Assembly (NCBI GenBank): GCA_029863735.1 | Contig: JAOTUT010000083.1 | Coordinates: forward strand, 1 to 6,780 | Reading direction: 5' to 3' | Length of the DNA stretch: 6,780 bases | Source of the DNA: Ignavibacteria bacterium | GTDB taxonomy: Bacteria > Bacteroidota > Ignavibacteria > Ignavibacteriales > Ignavibacteriaceae | In this document: positions 1-6,327 of the stretch, one piece after another | How positions within the stretch are numbered: the first letter of the stretch is position 1 | How the letters are laid out: every line of letters begins with the position of its first letter | Notes under the pieces: model-generated | What the model was told of the DNA's origin: nothing | The model's database searches: none | The model's input: only the letters and a program-made list of their open reading frames with translations | Translations under genes and position numbers: made by a program

Positions 1-165
1 GGGTTCAATAATTCTTTCGAGTATTTTTGCTGAACGGTACTCGGGGTGTCTTTCAAGAACCAGATCCAGCGATTCTGCGACTTCTTGAACTGCCTGGTGA
101 AATTCTGGTTGTGCTGGATGTTTGGCTTTAACCTCTGCCATTAAGTCTTTAATATAGTCGGACAT
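1..165 (-). CDS. gdhA: NADP-type glutamate dehydrogenase, second copy, N-terminal 55 residues (runs off the left edge)
   Basis: This is the start of a second glutamate dehydrogenase gene, the enzyme that interconverts 2-oxoglutarate plus ammonium with glutamate in the cytoplasm. Translation from the ATG at 163-165 gives MSDYIKDLMAEVKAKH and continues in frame to the window edge, ending ...ILERIIEP. Without gaps, 36 of these 55 residues match the N-terminus of the complete dehydrogenase at 3485-4825, including the blocks PEFHQAV, RHPEYRS and KILER, so homology is certain. An AGGAG ribosome site lies 5 nt upstream (171-175), fixing the start. Only the helical N-terminal segment is visible; the catalytic lysine and the Rossmann domain lie outside, so I cannot say whether the copy is intact or whether it prefers NADP or NAD. 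It follows the 997-residue gene by 120 bp in the same direction. The symbol is by family; a genome with two copies would need a suffix. Confidence 0.9.
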   Translation of the reverse strand, partial: MSDYIKDLMAEVKAKHPAQPEFHQAVQEVAESLDLVLERHPEYRSAKILERIIEP

Positions 166-285
166 TTTAACTCCTGTATAAGTATTTTATAAAGTAATTA
201 ATTGTTGATAGGTCGAGTAGATAAATTAAATTTTCTAATTGTTATATAATAATTTTTATTGCATCAGAAATTTAAATGTTATTGA
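166..285 (-). promoter_or_regulatory. Leader of the second glutamate dehydrogenase gene
   Basis: This is a 120-bp, very A/T-rich spacer. On the minus strand it ends TAAAATACTTATACAGGAG followed by TTAAA and the ATG. That proximal stretch (166-189) resembles the leader of the other dehydrogenase gene (4826-4853: TAAAATAATTTTATACATAG, then AGG), so some upstream DNA probably came along with the duplication or has been kept by selection. The shared TAAAATA/TTATAC core could contain a -10 element, but I cannot assign a convincing -35/-33 box. No GC-rich terminator hairpin is visible after the stop codon of the upstream gene (TGA at 286-288), so read-through from that gene into this one is possible. 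Confidence 0.35.
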
Positions 286-3279
286 TCAGCGAATAAAATC
301 TGGTTTTGTAATTATACCGATATTTTTATGTCCGTTTATTTTTACCGAAGCTGGTTGTTTAAATTGAAGATGCTTAGTGAACTCAAGCTCTTCAACAACT
401 TTCTGAGACAGGAGCCAATCCCAATCTATGAACCCTATCTTGTGCGCGGCGTCAACTGTAAAATATCCTACACGGAAAGAAGTAATATTCTGGAAGAAGT
501 GAGAACCCTGTGATGGTTCTACTTCAAAATCTTTAAAGCCTGATTCAACAATTGCAGCTGCACCCGATATTTGATCCCAGGTTACAGGAATTCCAAGCCA
601 GGGATCGAGTGAGCCCCATCTTCCCAATCCGATTAGAATGTAAGGTTTATTTTCACTTAGTAATTTTGAATTGAGTTTTGCAATCTCCATTGCTATTGCT
701 TTGCTTTTTGCTCTGTCAAACTTATTGTTATCAACCATCACTAAATCATAAATATCATCTGTTGCACCGTTGCCAAGCACCTGGCTGCTTTGACAGATAA
801 GATCCTGTGGTTGAAAATCAACCTTGAGTTCATCAAGTTCTTTACTGATGACTAAAGGTCTCATCTGCAGCATAGCAAATTCTTTTGGTTTGTCTGGTGG
901 CAAACTAAGGTTAACTGCAAATTCAATTTCTACTGCTGAGCCCATTCCCCAGGTTCCTAATCCTAATAGCATATTAAGTATTTCAGGAAGAGGAAACATT
1001 TTGTGTTTTAGTATTGGTGAGAATGTTACAACTCTAATTCCATCGCGGGATATTCCATCATACACAGCTTCATTTTCCAGCGAGTATGTTGAACCGACTG
1101 AGAATAAAGTTCCATCCGCTTCTGATTCAAGCAGATCATATGTTTTAACAAGCGGGTCTTTTATGGATTCTGGATGATGATCAAGCTTACCACTAAGATC
1201 GAGTGCATAGAAATCCTGTTGTGCATGCATCAGAGTTTCTTTTGTTGAAAAGAATTGAAGTAGATGTTTTGGGAAGCGAGGACAGAATCTAACAGTGTTT
1301 CCACCTTCAACAACTGTTTTACCGAGCCCAAGAGCTACCAAAGCAATTCCGTCATCAGATTTTTGTGGAGGGACAGGATAAAAGTTGAAAGACTTGCCAA
1401 CCCCAGCAAAATCCGGGTAGAATTTTCCTTTATGTTCGGTACCAACAAGCCTTTGAACAATAACAGCCATCCTCTCCTCTTCCAAACGATAGGCTGTTGC
1501 TTTCATATAATCTTTAGCTCTCCGATGATATGTTGAAGCGTAAACAGCTTTTATCGTCTGAAGCAGTTCTTCAAGTCTCACGTTAATATCAGAATTACTG
1601 TTCGGAAGCATATAAGTCTCGTAAACACCGGCGAACGGTTGGAACTGTGCATCCTCCAGAAGGCTTGATGATCTTACGGCAAGAGGTTCCTTTATTATTT
1701 CAAGAAAGTCATAAAGCTTCTGCTGAACTTCTTTAGGAAAGTGAAAAGCTTCAATAAACTTTTGAGTTATTTTAACATCGTCACTCTCAATAAAAGCATA
1801 GCTTTCAAGATTATTATCATGCATAAACTGATCGAACACTTCAGTTCCAACCACAACTGCAGAAGGAACAGAAATCTCAACGTCTTTAAATAAATGCTTT
1901 ATGTTATAGTTTGCAATTAAAGTGTTAATGAATCCCAGTCCACGTGCCTTTCCACCAAGCGAGCCGCCACCAATTCTTGCAAAACTGTTTTTCGGATCAA
2001 ATGTGTCCTTCCTGAAATCAGAAATTACACCCTTTGTTCTCTCTTCAAGATAATTTGTAATTGAATTTATGAGATCTTTTCGTAAATGTTCCGGTGATTC
2101 ATAGTCTGTAATTTTTCTTGGTCTTAATTGATGAGCAAGATAAAACTCAGTTCTTGCTTTCAGCCAGCGGGAGAAGTGATTCCCCTCAGCATGATGCAGC
2201 AGACTTTCTTCAGGTATTTTAGCAATCTGATCAGCAAGCTCCATTAAATTTACAGCACGCCCGACTGCAGTTCCATCATTAAGTTCAAAAATAAAATCAC
2301 CAAAACCAAAGTGGTCAAGCATAAATTCTCTTAAGTCGTGCAATAGACGTGGAGAATTTTTATAAAGGAATGATGCGCCAATCTTTTTTACTTTTTTTTC
2401 AAGATTTTGATCGCTGGTTTGAATCAGGATTGGAATATCTTTGTGCCTTTCCTTGACTGCAGTTGCAAATTTCAAGCCTGCCTCTGTATCACGAACTCCA
2501 TAGTGCTTGAAGTTATTATCAGTAATAATTCCAAGGACATTATCTTCATACATTTCAAAATAATGCCAGGCTTCTTCATAAGTTGTGCAGAGAAGAATTT
2601 TTGGCCTGGCTCTCATTCTCAAATATTTGTGAGTAATATTTATTCCTTCTGAAATCAGCCGCTGCGACTGGTTGAATATTTCTGTATAAGCAAGAGGCAG
2701 ATAGGACGAATAAAATTTGACATTATCTTCAACTAATATTATTACCTGCACTCCAATGTCCTTCGTATCATCAACAACATTCATTCTGTCTTCAAGATAC
2801 TTGATGATTCCTATGAGGAGATGGTAATCGCCACTCCATATAAAAATTCTCTCAAAGACTGAAGTATCATAATGAGTAGTAAGTTCTTTTCTCTCTTTAT
2901 TGTCATAAGCCAGTAAAATAATCGGAAGTTCAATACCTATTTCCTTTACCAGATTTGCAAACTCAACCACGTGCATACCTTCGATGTGAAGTGTTGCAAT
3001 AATCAGATCAAAATTGTGTTCACCTTTAAGCAGTTCTATTGCTTCTTCTCCAGTTGTAACGTGCGTTATTTCCGGTGCCTGGCTTAAGTTTAGGTTTTGG
3101 TATTCGCTTCTGATCAACTCATAAAGTCTTCCGTCTTCCTCAAAGAGGTAGTAATCATAAATACTTGATACAAGAAGAATCTCCTGTATCTTGAAACGCA
3201 TCAGCTTCTGGAATTTTTTTAATCTGGTGTGAAATACGTTTTCCAGCTTGATTTCTTTAATCGAAAATTCTTTATCCAT
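286..3279 (-). CDS. Two receiver-like domains fused to a PEP synthase/PPDK-type ATP-grasp domain, with no recognisable phosphohistidine or PEP domain
   Basis: This 997-residue protein is probably cytoplasmic; I see no signal peptide or membrane span. Residues ~32-165 look like a receiver fold with lost phosphorylation residues (FDLIIATLHIEGM, with Thr where Asp is expected). Residues ~177-325 form a second receiver with the usual set: acidic pocket E184/D185 (LVEDN), phospho-acceptor candidate D254 (IITDN), T288 and K307. A mostly helical linker (~335-430) leads to the nucleotide-binding domain of PEP synthase/pyruvate phosphate dikinase, ~434-811: GGGSLGGKARGL (K444), AVRSSSLLED (R536, E542, D543), FAGVYETY, VALGLGKTVVEGG, VEIEFA and the closing LQMRPL. 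In the family this domain transfers phosphate from ATP to a histidine on a swivelling domain, but the GG-T-S/C-HA motif and the PEP barrel are absent. Instead, ~815-997 carries GLGRWGSLDPW (884-894) and QGSHFFQN (924-931). Function is unknown; a receiver-controlled phosphotransferase or a regulatory pseudo-dikinase are both possible. The start has no clear Shine-Dalgarno site; Met28 is a possible alternative but would trim the segment before the first receiver. Confidence 0.85.
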   Translation of the reverse strand: MDKEFSIKEIKLENVFHTRLKKFQKLMRFKIQEILLVSSIYDYYLFEEDGRLYELIRSEYQNLNLSQAPEITHVTTGEEAIELLKGEHNFDLIIATLHIEGMHVVEFANLVKEIGIELPIILLAYDNKERKELTTHYDTSVFERIFIWSGDYHLLIGIIKYLEDRMNVVDDTKDIGVQVIILVEDNVKFYSSYLPLAYTEIFNQSQRLISEGINITHKYLRMRARPKILLCTTYEEAWHYFEMYEDNVLGIITDNNFKHYGVRDTEAGLKFATAVKERHKDIPILIQTSDQNLEKKVKKIGASFLYKNSPRLLHDLREFMLDHFGFGDFIFELNDGTAVGRAVNLMELADQIAKIPEESLLHHAEGNHFSRWLKARTEFYLAHQLRPRKITDYESPEHLRKDLINSITNYLEERTKGVISDFRKDTFDPKNSFARIGGGSLGGKARGLGFINTLIANYNIKHLFKDVEISVPSAVVVGTEVFDQFMHDNNLESYAFIESDDVKITQKFIEAFHFPKEVQQKLYDFLEIIKEPLAVRSSSLLEDAQFQPFAGVYETYMLPNSNSDINVRLEELLQTIKAVYASTYHRRAKDYMKATAYRLEEERMAVIVQRLVGTEHKGKFYPDFAGVGKSFNFYPVPPQKSDDGIALVALGLGKTVVEGGNTVRFCPRFPKHLLQFFSTKETLMHAQQDFYALDLSGKLDHHPESIKDPLVKTYDLLESEADGTLFSVGSTYSLENEAVYDGISRDGIRVVTFSPILKHKMFPLPEILNMLLGLGTWGMGSAVEIEFAVNLSLPPDKPKEFAMLQMRPLVISKELDELKVDFQPQDLICQSSQVLGNGATDDIYDLVMVDNNKFDRAKSKAIAMEIAKLNSKLLSENKPYILIGLGRWGSLDPWLGIPVTWDQISGAAAIVESGFKDFEVEPSQGSHFFQNITSFRVGYFTVDAAHKIGFIDWDWLLSQKVVEELEFTKHLQFKQPASVKINGHKNIGIITKPDFIR

Positions 3280-3410
3280 TTTTTAAAAAAGAGTTGTTAA
3301 GATTTGTTTTCTCATAGGCTAATATAGAAAAAGGGCAGGTGAAATGCAGGAGAAGTAATTAACAATGAATAGTTAAAAATGAATAATTCTAAGAATTACT
3401 ACAAATAATA
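3280..3410 (-). promoter_or_regulatory. Presumed promoter/leader region of the 997-residue gene
   Basis: This A/T-rich non-coding stretch lies between the gdhA terminator and the start codon at 3277-3279. It holds two copies of AATGAATA (3364-3371 and 3378-3385), a short palindrome AATTCT-A-AGAATT (3385-3397) and a TTTTTTAAAAAA palindrome touching the start codon (3279-3290). On the minus strand TATATTAG (3326-3319) is one base away from the Bacteroidota -7 consensus TAnnTTTG, but I find no well-spaced -33 TTG, so no promoter is firmly placed. There is no AGGAGG-like ribosome site; many Bacteroidota genes lack one. Confidence 0.3.
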
Positions 3411-3433
3411 AAGGCGATTCATTGAACCGCCTT
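3411..3433 (-). terminator. Probable intrinsic terminator of gdhA
   Basis: An inverted repeat of AAGGCG-A-TTC, loop ATT, GAA-C-CGCCTT gives 6 bp, one mismatch and 3 bp. On the minus strand it is followed by TATTATTTGT, a T-rich tract. It lies about 50 nt past the gdhA stop codon, with a second GC-rich palindrome in between. On the plus strand it is followed by CATTTTTGATTTTT, but no plus-strand gene ends here, so gdhA is the natural client. If it works, the 997-residue gene needs its own promoter in the rest of this gap. Confidence 0.55.
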
Positions 3434-3453
3434 CATTTTTGATTTTTAATTGT

Positions 3454-3480
3454 CAACCTGCCTTGCCGGCAAGCAGGTTG
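3454..3480. repeat. GC-rich palindromic element at the 3' end of gdhA
   Basis: CAACCTGC, an unpaired C, then the perfect palindrome TTGCCGGCAA, then GCAGGTTG: 26 paired bases with one bulge. A weaker extension of A/T pairs (TAATT...AATTA) reaches 3447-3487, so the whole structure runs into the gdhA stop codon (TAA at 3485-3487). Its core (3458-3476, CTGCCTTGCCGGCAAGCAG) is 19 nt and resembles the element at 6335-6353, sharing CTGCCT and the palindromic CTGC/GCAG arms. The base composition is far from the A/T-rich surroundings. It may be a member of a small dispersed palindrome family, and it could also stabilise the 3' end of the gdhA message. I do not recognise a named family. Confidence 0.6.
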
Positions 3481-3484
3481 TTAA

Positions 3485-4825
3485 TTAGACTAATCCCTGG
3501 TCAATCATAGCATCTGCAACTTTTAGGAAACCAGCAATGTTTGCACCATTTACATAGTTACCCGGCGTTCCGAATCTTTCAGCAGTAGTTACACAGGTCT
3601 CGTGAATTCTTATCATAATCTCGTGGAGACGCTTGTCAACTTCTTCTTTTGGCCATGGCAAACGCATACTGTTCTGTGACATTTCAAGTCCGGATGTTGA
3701 AACTCCGCCAGCGTTCGATGCTTTACCAGGTGCATAAAGAATTTTTGCTTCATTAAAAATATCGTAAGCTTCAATTGTTGTTGGCATGTTCGCGCCTTCA
3801 CAGACACAAAAGCAGCCGTTCTTCAATAATTCTTTTGCATCTTCTGCAAAGATTTCATTCTGAGTAGCGCAAGGTAATGCAACATCAACTTTTACTTCCC
3901 ATGGTTTTTTATTCGGGAAGAATTGCACCTTAAATTTTTTTGCGTAATCTTCAACAGCATCTTTATTGCTTGAACGTAGCTTCAGCATGTAATCAACTTT
4001 TTCTCCCTTCACTCCATCAGGGTCATAAACATAGCCATCAGGACCAGAAAGTGTGACAACCTTTCCACCGAGCTCATTAATTTTCATTACTGCACCCCAG
4101 GCAACGTTTCCGAAACCTGAGACGGCAACTGTTTTTCCATCGAAAGAAGTCTTTCTTGTTTTCAACATTTCTTCAGCAAAATATACACAGCCAAATCCTG
4201 TTGCCTCCGGACGAATTAATGAGCCGCCCCAATTCAATCCTTTTCCAGTAAGAACTCCTGTAAATTCATTCTTTAATCTTTTGTATTGACCGTACAAATA
4301 GCCTATCTCTCTTGTTCCTACTCCAATATCTCCTGCCGGCACGTCTGTGTTCGGACCGATGTGTCGGAAAAGTTCTATCATAAAACTCTGGCAAAAGCGC
4401 ATAATTTCATTATCACTTTTTCCTTTTGTATTAAAATCAGATCCGCCTTTACCGCCGCCCATCGGAAGAGTTGTTAATGAATTTTTAAATACTTGTTCAA
4501 AGGCGAGAAATTTTAAAATGCCGAGAGTAACTGATGGGTGAAAACGCAGACCACCTTTGTAAGGTCCAATTGCACTATTCATTTCAATTCTATATCCGCG
4601 GTTGATTTGAATTTCTCCCTGGTCATCCATCCACGGAACCCGGAACATAATTACTCTTTCCGGCTCAACCATTCTTTCTAAAATTTTTAATGACCTGTAC
4701 TCAGGATGTCGCTGAAGAACTACTTCAAGTGATTCAAGAACTTCCTCCACAGCTTGGTGAAATTCCGGCTCATTTTGATTTTTTGCTTTTACATCCTTTA
4801 GTATTTTTTCAATATATTCTGACAT
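3485..4825 (-). CDS. gdhA: NADP-type glutamate dehydrogenase, complete
   Basis: This cytoplasmic enzyme makes glutamate from 2-oxoglutarate, ammonium and NAD(P)H, a main route of ammonium assimilation. The 446-residue length fits the small hexameric class (about 450). The substrate domain carries GPYKGGLRFHP (K90), FKNSLT (K114), the catalytic-lysine motif PMGGGKGGSDF (K126) and PAGDIGVG (D166). The Rossmann domain has GFGNVAWG (237-244). The strand after it reads TLSGPDG, with Ser260 and no acidic residue where NAD enzymes usually have Asp/Glu, which favours NADP(H). CEGANMPTT and APGKASNAGGVSTSGLEMSQN complete the family signature. All key residues are present, so it should be active. The start is fixed by AGAGG (4831-4835) 5 nt upstream and by co-linearity with the second copy. 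It is followed by a GC-rich palindrome and a probable terminator, then 205 bp in total to the 997-residue gene. Confidence 0.97.
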   Translation of the reverse strand: MSEYIEKILKDVKAKNQNEPEFHQAVEEVLESLEVVLQRHPEYRSLKILERMVEPERVIMFRVPWMDDQGEIQINRGYRIEMNSAIGPYKGGLRFHPSVTLGILKFLAFEQVFKNSLTTLPMGGGKGGSDFNTKGKSDNEIMRFCQSFMIELFRHIGPNTDVPAGDIGVGTREIGYLYGQYKRLKNEFTGVLTGKGLNWGGSLIRPEATGFGCVYFAEEMLKTRKTSFDGKTVAVSGFGNVAWGAVMKINELGGKVVTLSGPDGYVYDPDGVKGEKVDYMLKLRSSNKDAVEDYAKKFKVQFFPNKKPWEVKVDVALPCATQNEIFAEDAKELLKNGCFCVCEGANMPTTIEAYDIFNEAKILYAPGKASNAGGVSTSGLEMSQNSMRLPWPKEEVDKRLHEIMIRIHETCVTTAERFGTPGNYVNGANIAGFLKVADAMIDQGLV

Positions 4826-5124
4826 GTAAACCTCTATGTATAAAATTATTTTACTGGATTGGTGATGAAATTTTTGTGAAGAACTAAATTATTTACTCTA
4901 TTTCCCCTAATGAATTATTTGTTAATTAAAAACTTTATTTATTAGGCATAAGAAAATTACTAAATAGAGAATTCAAAACCTTAATTATCTGCACAGGCAA
5001 TTGATAATTTTGATAAATATCACTTCCGGCATGTCTATTTTTATTCTTAAAAATAGAATATTCTGAGTCTAATTGATAAATTGCTATAGTTTTTCTTTCA
5101 ATTATTAATGAACAGGAGTTTAAT
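4826..5124. promoter_or_regulatory. Divergent intergenic region between gdhA and the M24 peptidase gene
   Basis: This 299-bp A/T-rich region must hold promoters for both neighbours. The gdhA side has the leader (4826-4853) that resembles the leader of the second dehydrogenase copy. The peptidase side has AGGAG (5114-5118), 6 nt before its ATG. In between are three copies of TTGATAA on the plus strand (5001-5007, 5010-5016 and 5073-5079) and a 9-bp A/T hairpin (5035-5056). TAATTTAG on the minus strand (4891-4884) and TAGTTTTT on the plus strand (5087-5094) are each one base from the Bacteroidota -7 consensus TAnnTTTG, but neither has a convincing -33 partner. I see no credible gene in this stretch. 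Confidence 0.4.
5035..5056. repeat. A/T-rich perfect inverted repeat upstream of the M24 peptidase gene
   Basis: CTATTTTTA, loop TTCT, TAAAAATAG: a 9-bp perfect stem with a 4-nt loop, ending 69 nt before the peptidase start codon. It could be an operator, part of the leader RNA or chance in A/T-rich DNA. Stability is low because only the terminal pair is G-C. Confidence 0.3.
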
Positions 5125-6318
5125 ATGGATAATGCAATCCTAAAAGAAAAAATCAACCAGGCAGTGGGAATTCTCATAGAAAAAAATATTGATATGTGGA
5201 TTACATTTGTTAGAGAAAGTTCAATGATGACAGATCCGGTCATGGATATGACCGTTGGAGTAAATTCAACCTGGCAGGCGGCTTTTTGTATTAGTAAAGA
5301 TGGCGATACAACAGCAATTGTCGGCTCGATGGAAGAAGGCAATTTCAAGAAAGCAGGATTGTATAAAAATATTATTACTTACCTCAAATCAATCCGTGAA
5401 CCTTTAAGAGATTACATCTCCAGAAAGAATCCGGAAAAGATTGCAATTAACTTTTCAAAAAATTCTGTGCTTGGTGATGGTTTGACTTATGGTATGTACC
5501 AGATTCTTCTTGAACATCTCGAAGGAACTGAATACGCAAAACGACTTGTAAGCTCCGAAGAAATTATTTCTGCTTTGAGGGGAAGAAAATCTTCGACTGA
5601 AGTTGCATTGATGAAAGAAGCCATCAAAGAAACTTTAAAAATATTTGATGCAGTAACAAATCATATGAAACCGGGAATGACCGAAATTGATATTGCAAAC
5701 TACGTGAGAAAACTTCACAATGATAAAGGATACGAAGCTGCCTGGGAAGAAACACATTGTCCGGCTGTGTTTGCTGGTCCTAATCCAAATGGTCCACACG
5801 AAGGTCCAAGCGATAAAGTAATTCAAAAAGGAACCGTCGTTAATATGGATTTCGGAATTAAGTATAAAGGCTACTGTTCCGATTTGCAGAGAACCTGGTA
5901 CATTTTAAATGATGGCGAAACAAATGCTCCTTCACCAGTTCAAAAAGGATTTGAAGTAATCCGTGATTCAATACAAAAAGTAGCTGATGCGACAAAACCC
6001 GGAGTTAAAGGTGTTGATATGGATACGATTGCAAGATCGTACATTACTGATAATGGCTACCCCGAATATCCACACGGCCTTGGACACCAAGTTGGCAAAA
6101 CTGTTCACGATGGAGTTGCGGGAATGTTTCCTGCTTGGGAAAGATATGGCAATGCACCTTTTATGCCATTAGAAGAAGCACAGGTTTTTACAATCGAACC
6201 AAGACTACCCATTGAAGGCTACGGTGTTTCCACAATTGAAGAAGAAGTATATATAACAAAGAATGGCTGTGAGTTTATTTCTCCTCCGCAGAAGGAATTG
6301 ATTTTAGTAAAACCTTAA
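5125..6318 (+). CDS. M24-family metallopeptidase, Xaa-Pro aminopeptidase/prolidase-like
   Basis: This is a cytoplasmic two-metal peptidase (no signal peptide visible), likely releasing N-terminal residues ahead of proline or splitting Xaa-Pro dipeptides. Residues ~5-145 form the creatinase-type N-terminal domain and ~155-395 the pita-bread catalytic domain. The five metal ligands are in place: D242 (VNMDFG), D253 (YCSDLQRT), H321 (HGLGHQVG), E358 (FTIEPR) and E372 (STIEEEVY). The supporting histidines H225 (NGPHEGPSD), H317 and H328 (VHDG) are also present, so it should be active. The 397-residue length suits the prolidase/aminopeptidase P group. AGGAG 6 nt upstream supports the start. It is transcribed away from gdhA and convergently with aat, with a terminator 10 nt past the stop, so it is probably monocistronic. 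The exact substrate (Xaa-Pro dipeptide, longer peptide or other M24 substrate) cannot be read from the sequence, so I give no symbol. Confidence 0.9.
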   Translation: MDNAILKEKINQAVGILIEKNIDMWITFVRESSMMTDPVMDMTVGVNSTWQAAFCISKDGDTTAIVGSMEEGNFKKAGLYKNIITYLKSIREPLRDYISRKNPEKIAINFSKNSVLGDGLTYGMYQILLEHLEGTEYAKRLVSSEEIISALRGRKSSTEVALMKEAIKETLKIFDAVTNHMKPGMTEIDIANYVRKLHNDKGYEAAWEETHCPAVFAGPNPNGPHEGPSDKVIQKGTVVNMDFGIKYKGYCSDLQRTWYILNDGETNAPSPVQKGFEVIRDSIQKVADATKPGVKGVDMDTIARSYITDNGYPEYPHGLGHQVGKTVHDGVAGMFPAWERYGNAPFMPLEEAQVFTIEPRLPIEGYGVSTIEEEVYITKNGCEFISPPQKELILVKP

Positions 6319-6327
6319 AATTTTAAT

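Noticed and set aside
824..1177. Plus-strand open frame of 117 codons antisense to the 997-residue gene
   Set aside because: Serine-rich shadow of a conserved ATP-grasp coding region; no family resemblance.
2407..2652. Plus-strand open frame of 81 codons antisense to the second receiver domain
   Set aside because: The opposite strand codes for conserved receiver motifs; nothing supports a gene here.
286..3279. Calling the 997-residue protein a functional PEP synthase or pyruvate phosphate dikinase
   Set aside because: The phosphohistidine motif and PEP/pyruvate-binding barrel needed for either reaction are not present in the translation.
5087..5094. TAGTTTTT as a Bacteroidota-type -7 promoter element for the peptidase gene
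   Set aside because: One mismatch to TAnnTTTG, and the nearest TTG upstream is only 11 nt away, too close for a -33 box; such near-matches are frequent in A/T-rich DNA.
4935..5348. Minus-strand open frame of 137 codons across the divergent spacer and the start of the peptidase gene
   Set aside because: It overlaps over 220 bp of the well-supported peptidase gene, has no recognisable domain, and its product has the erratic composition of an antisense frame. No ribosome site was evident.
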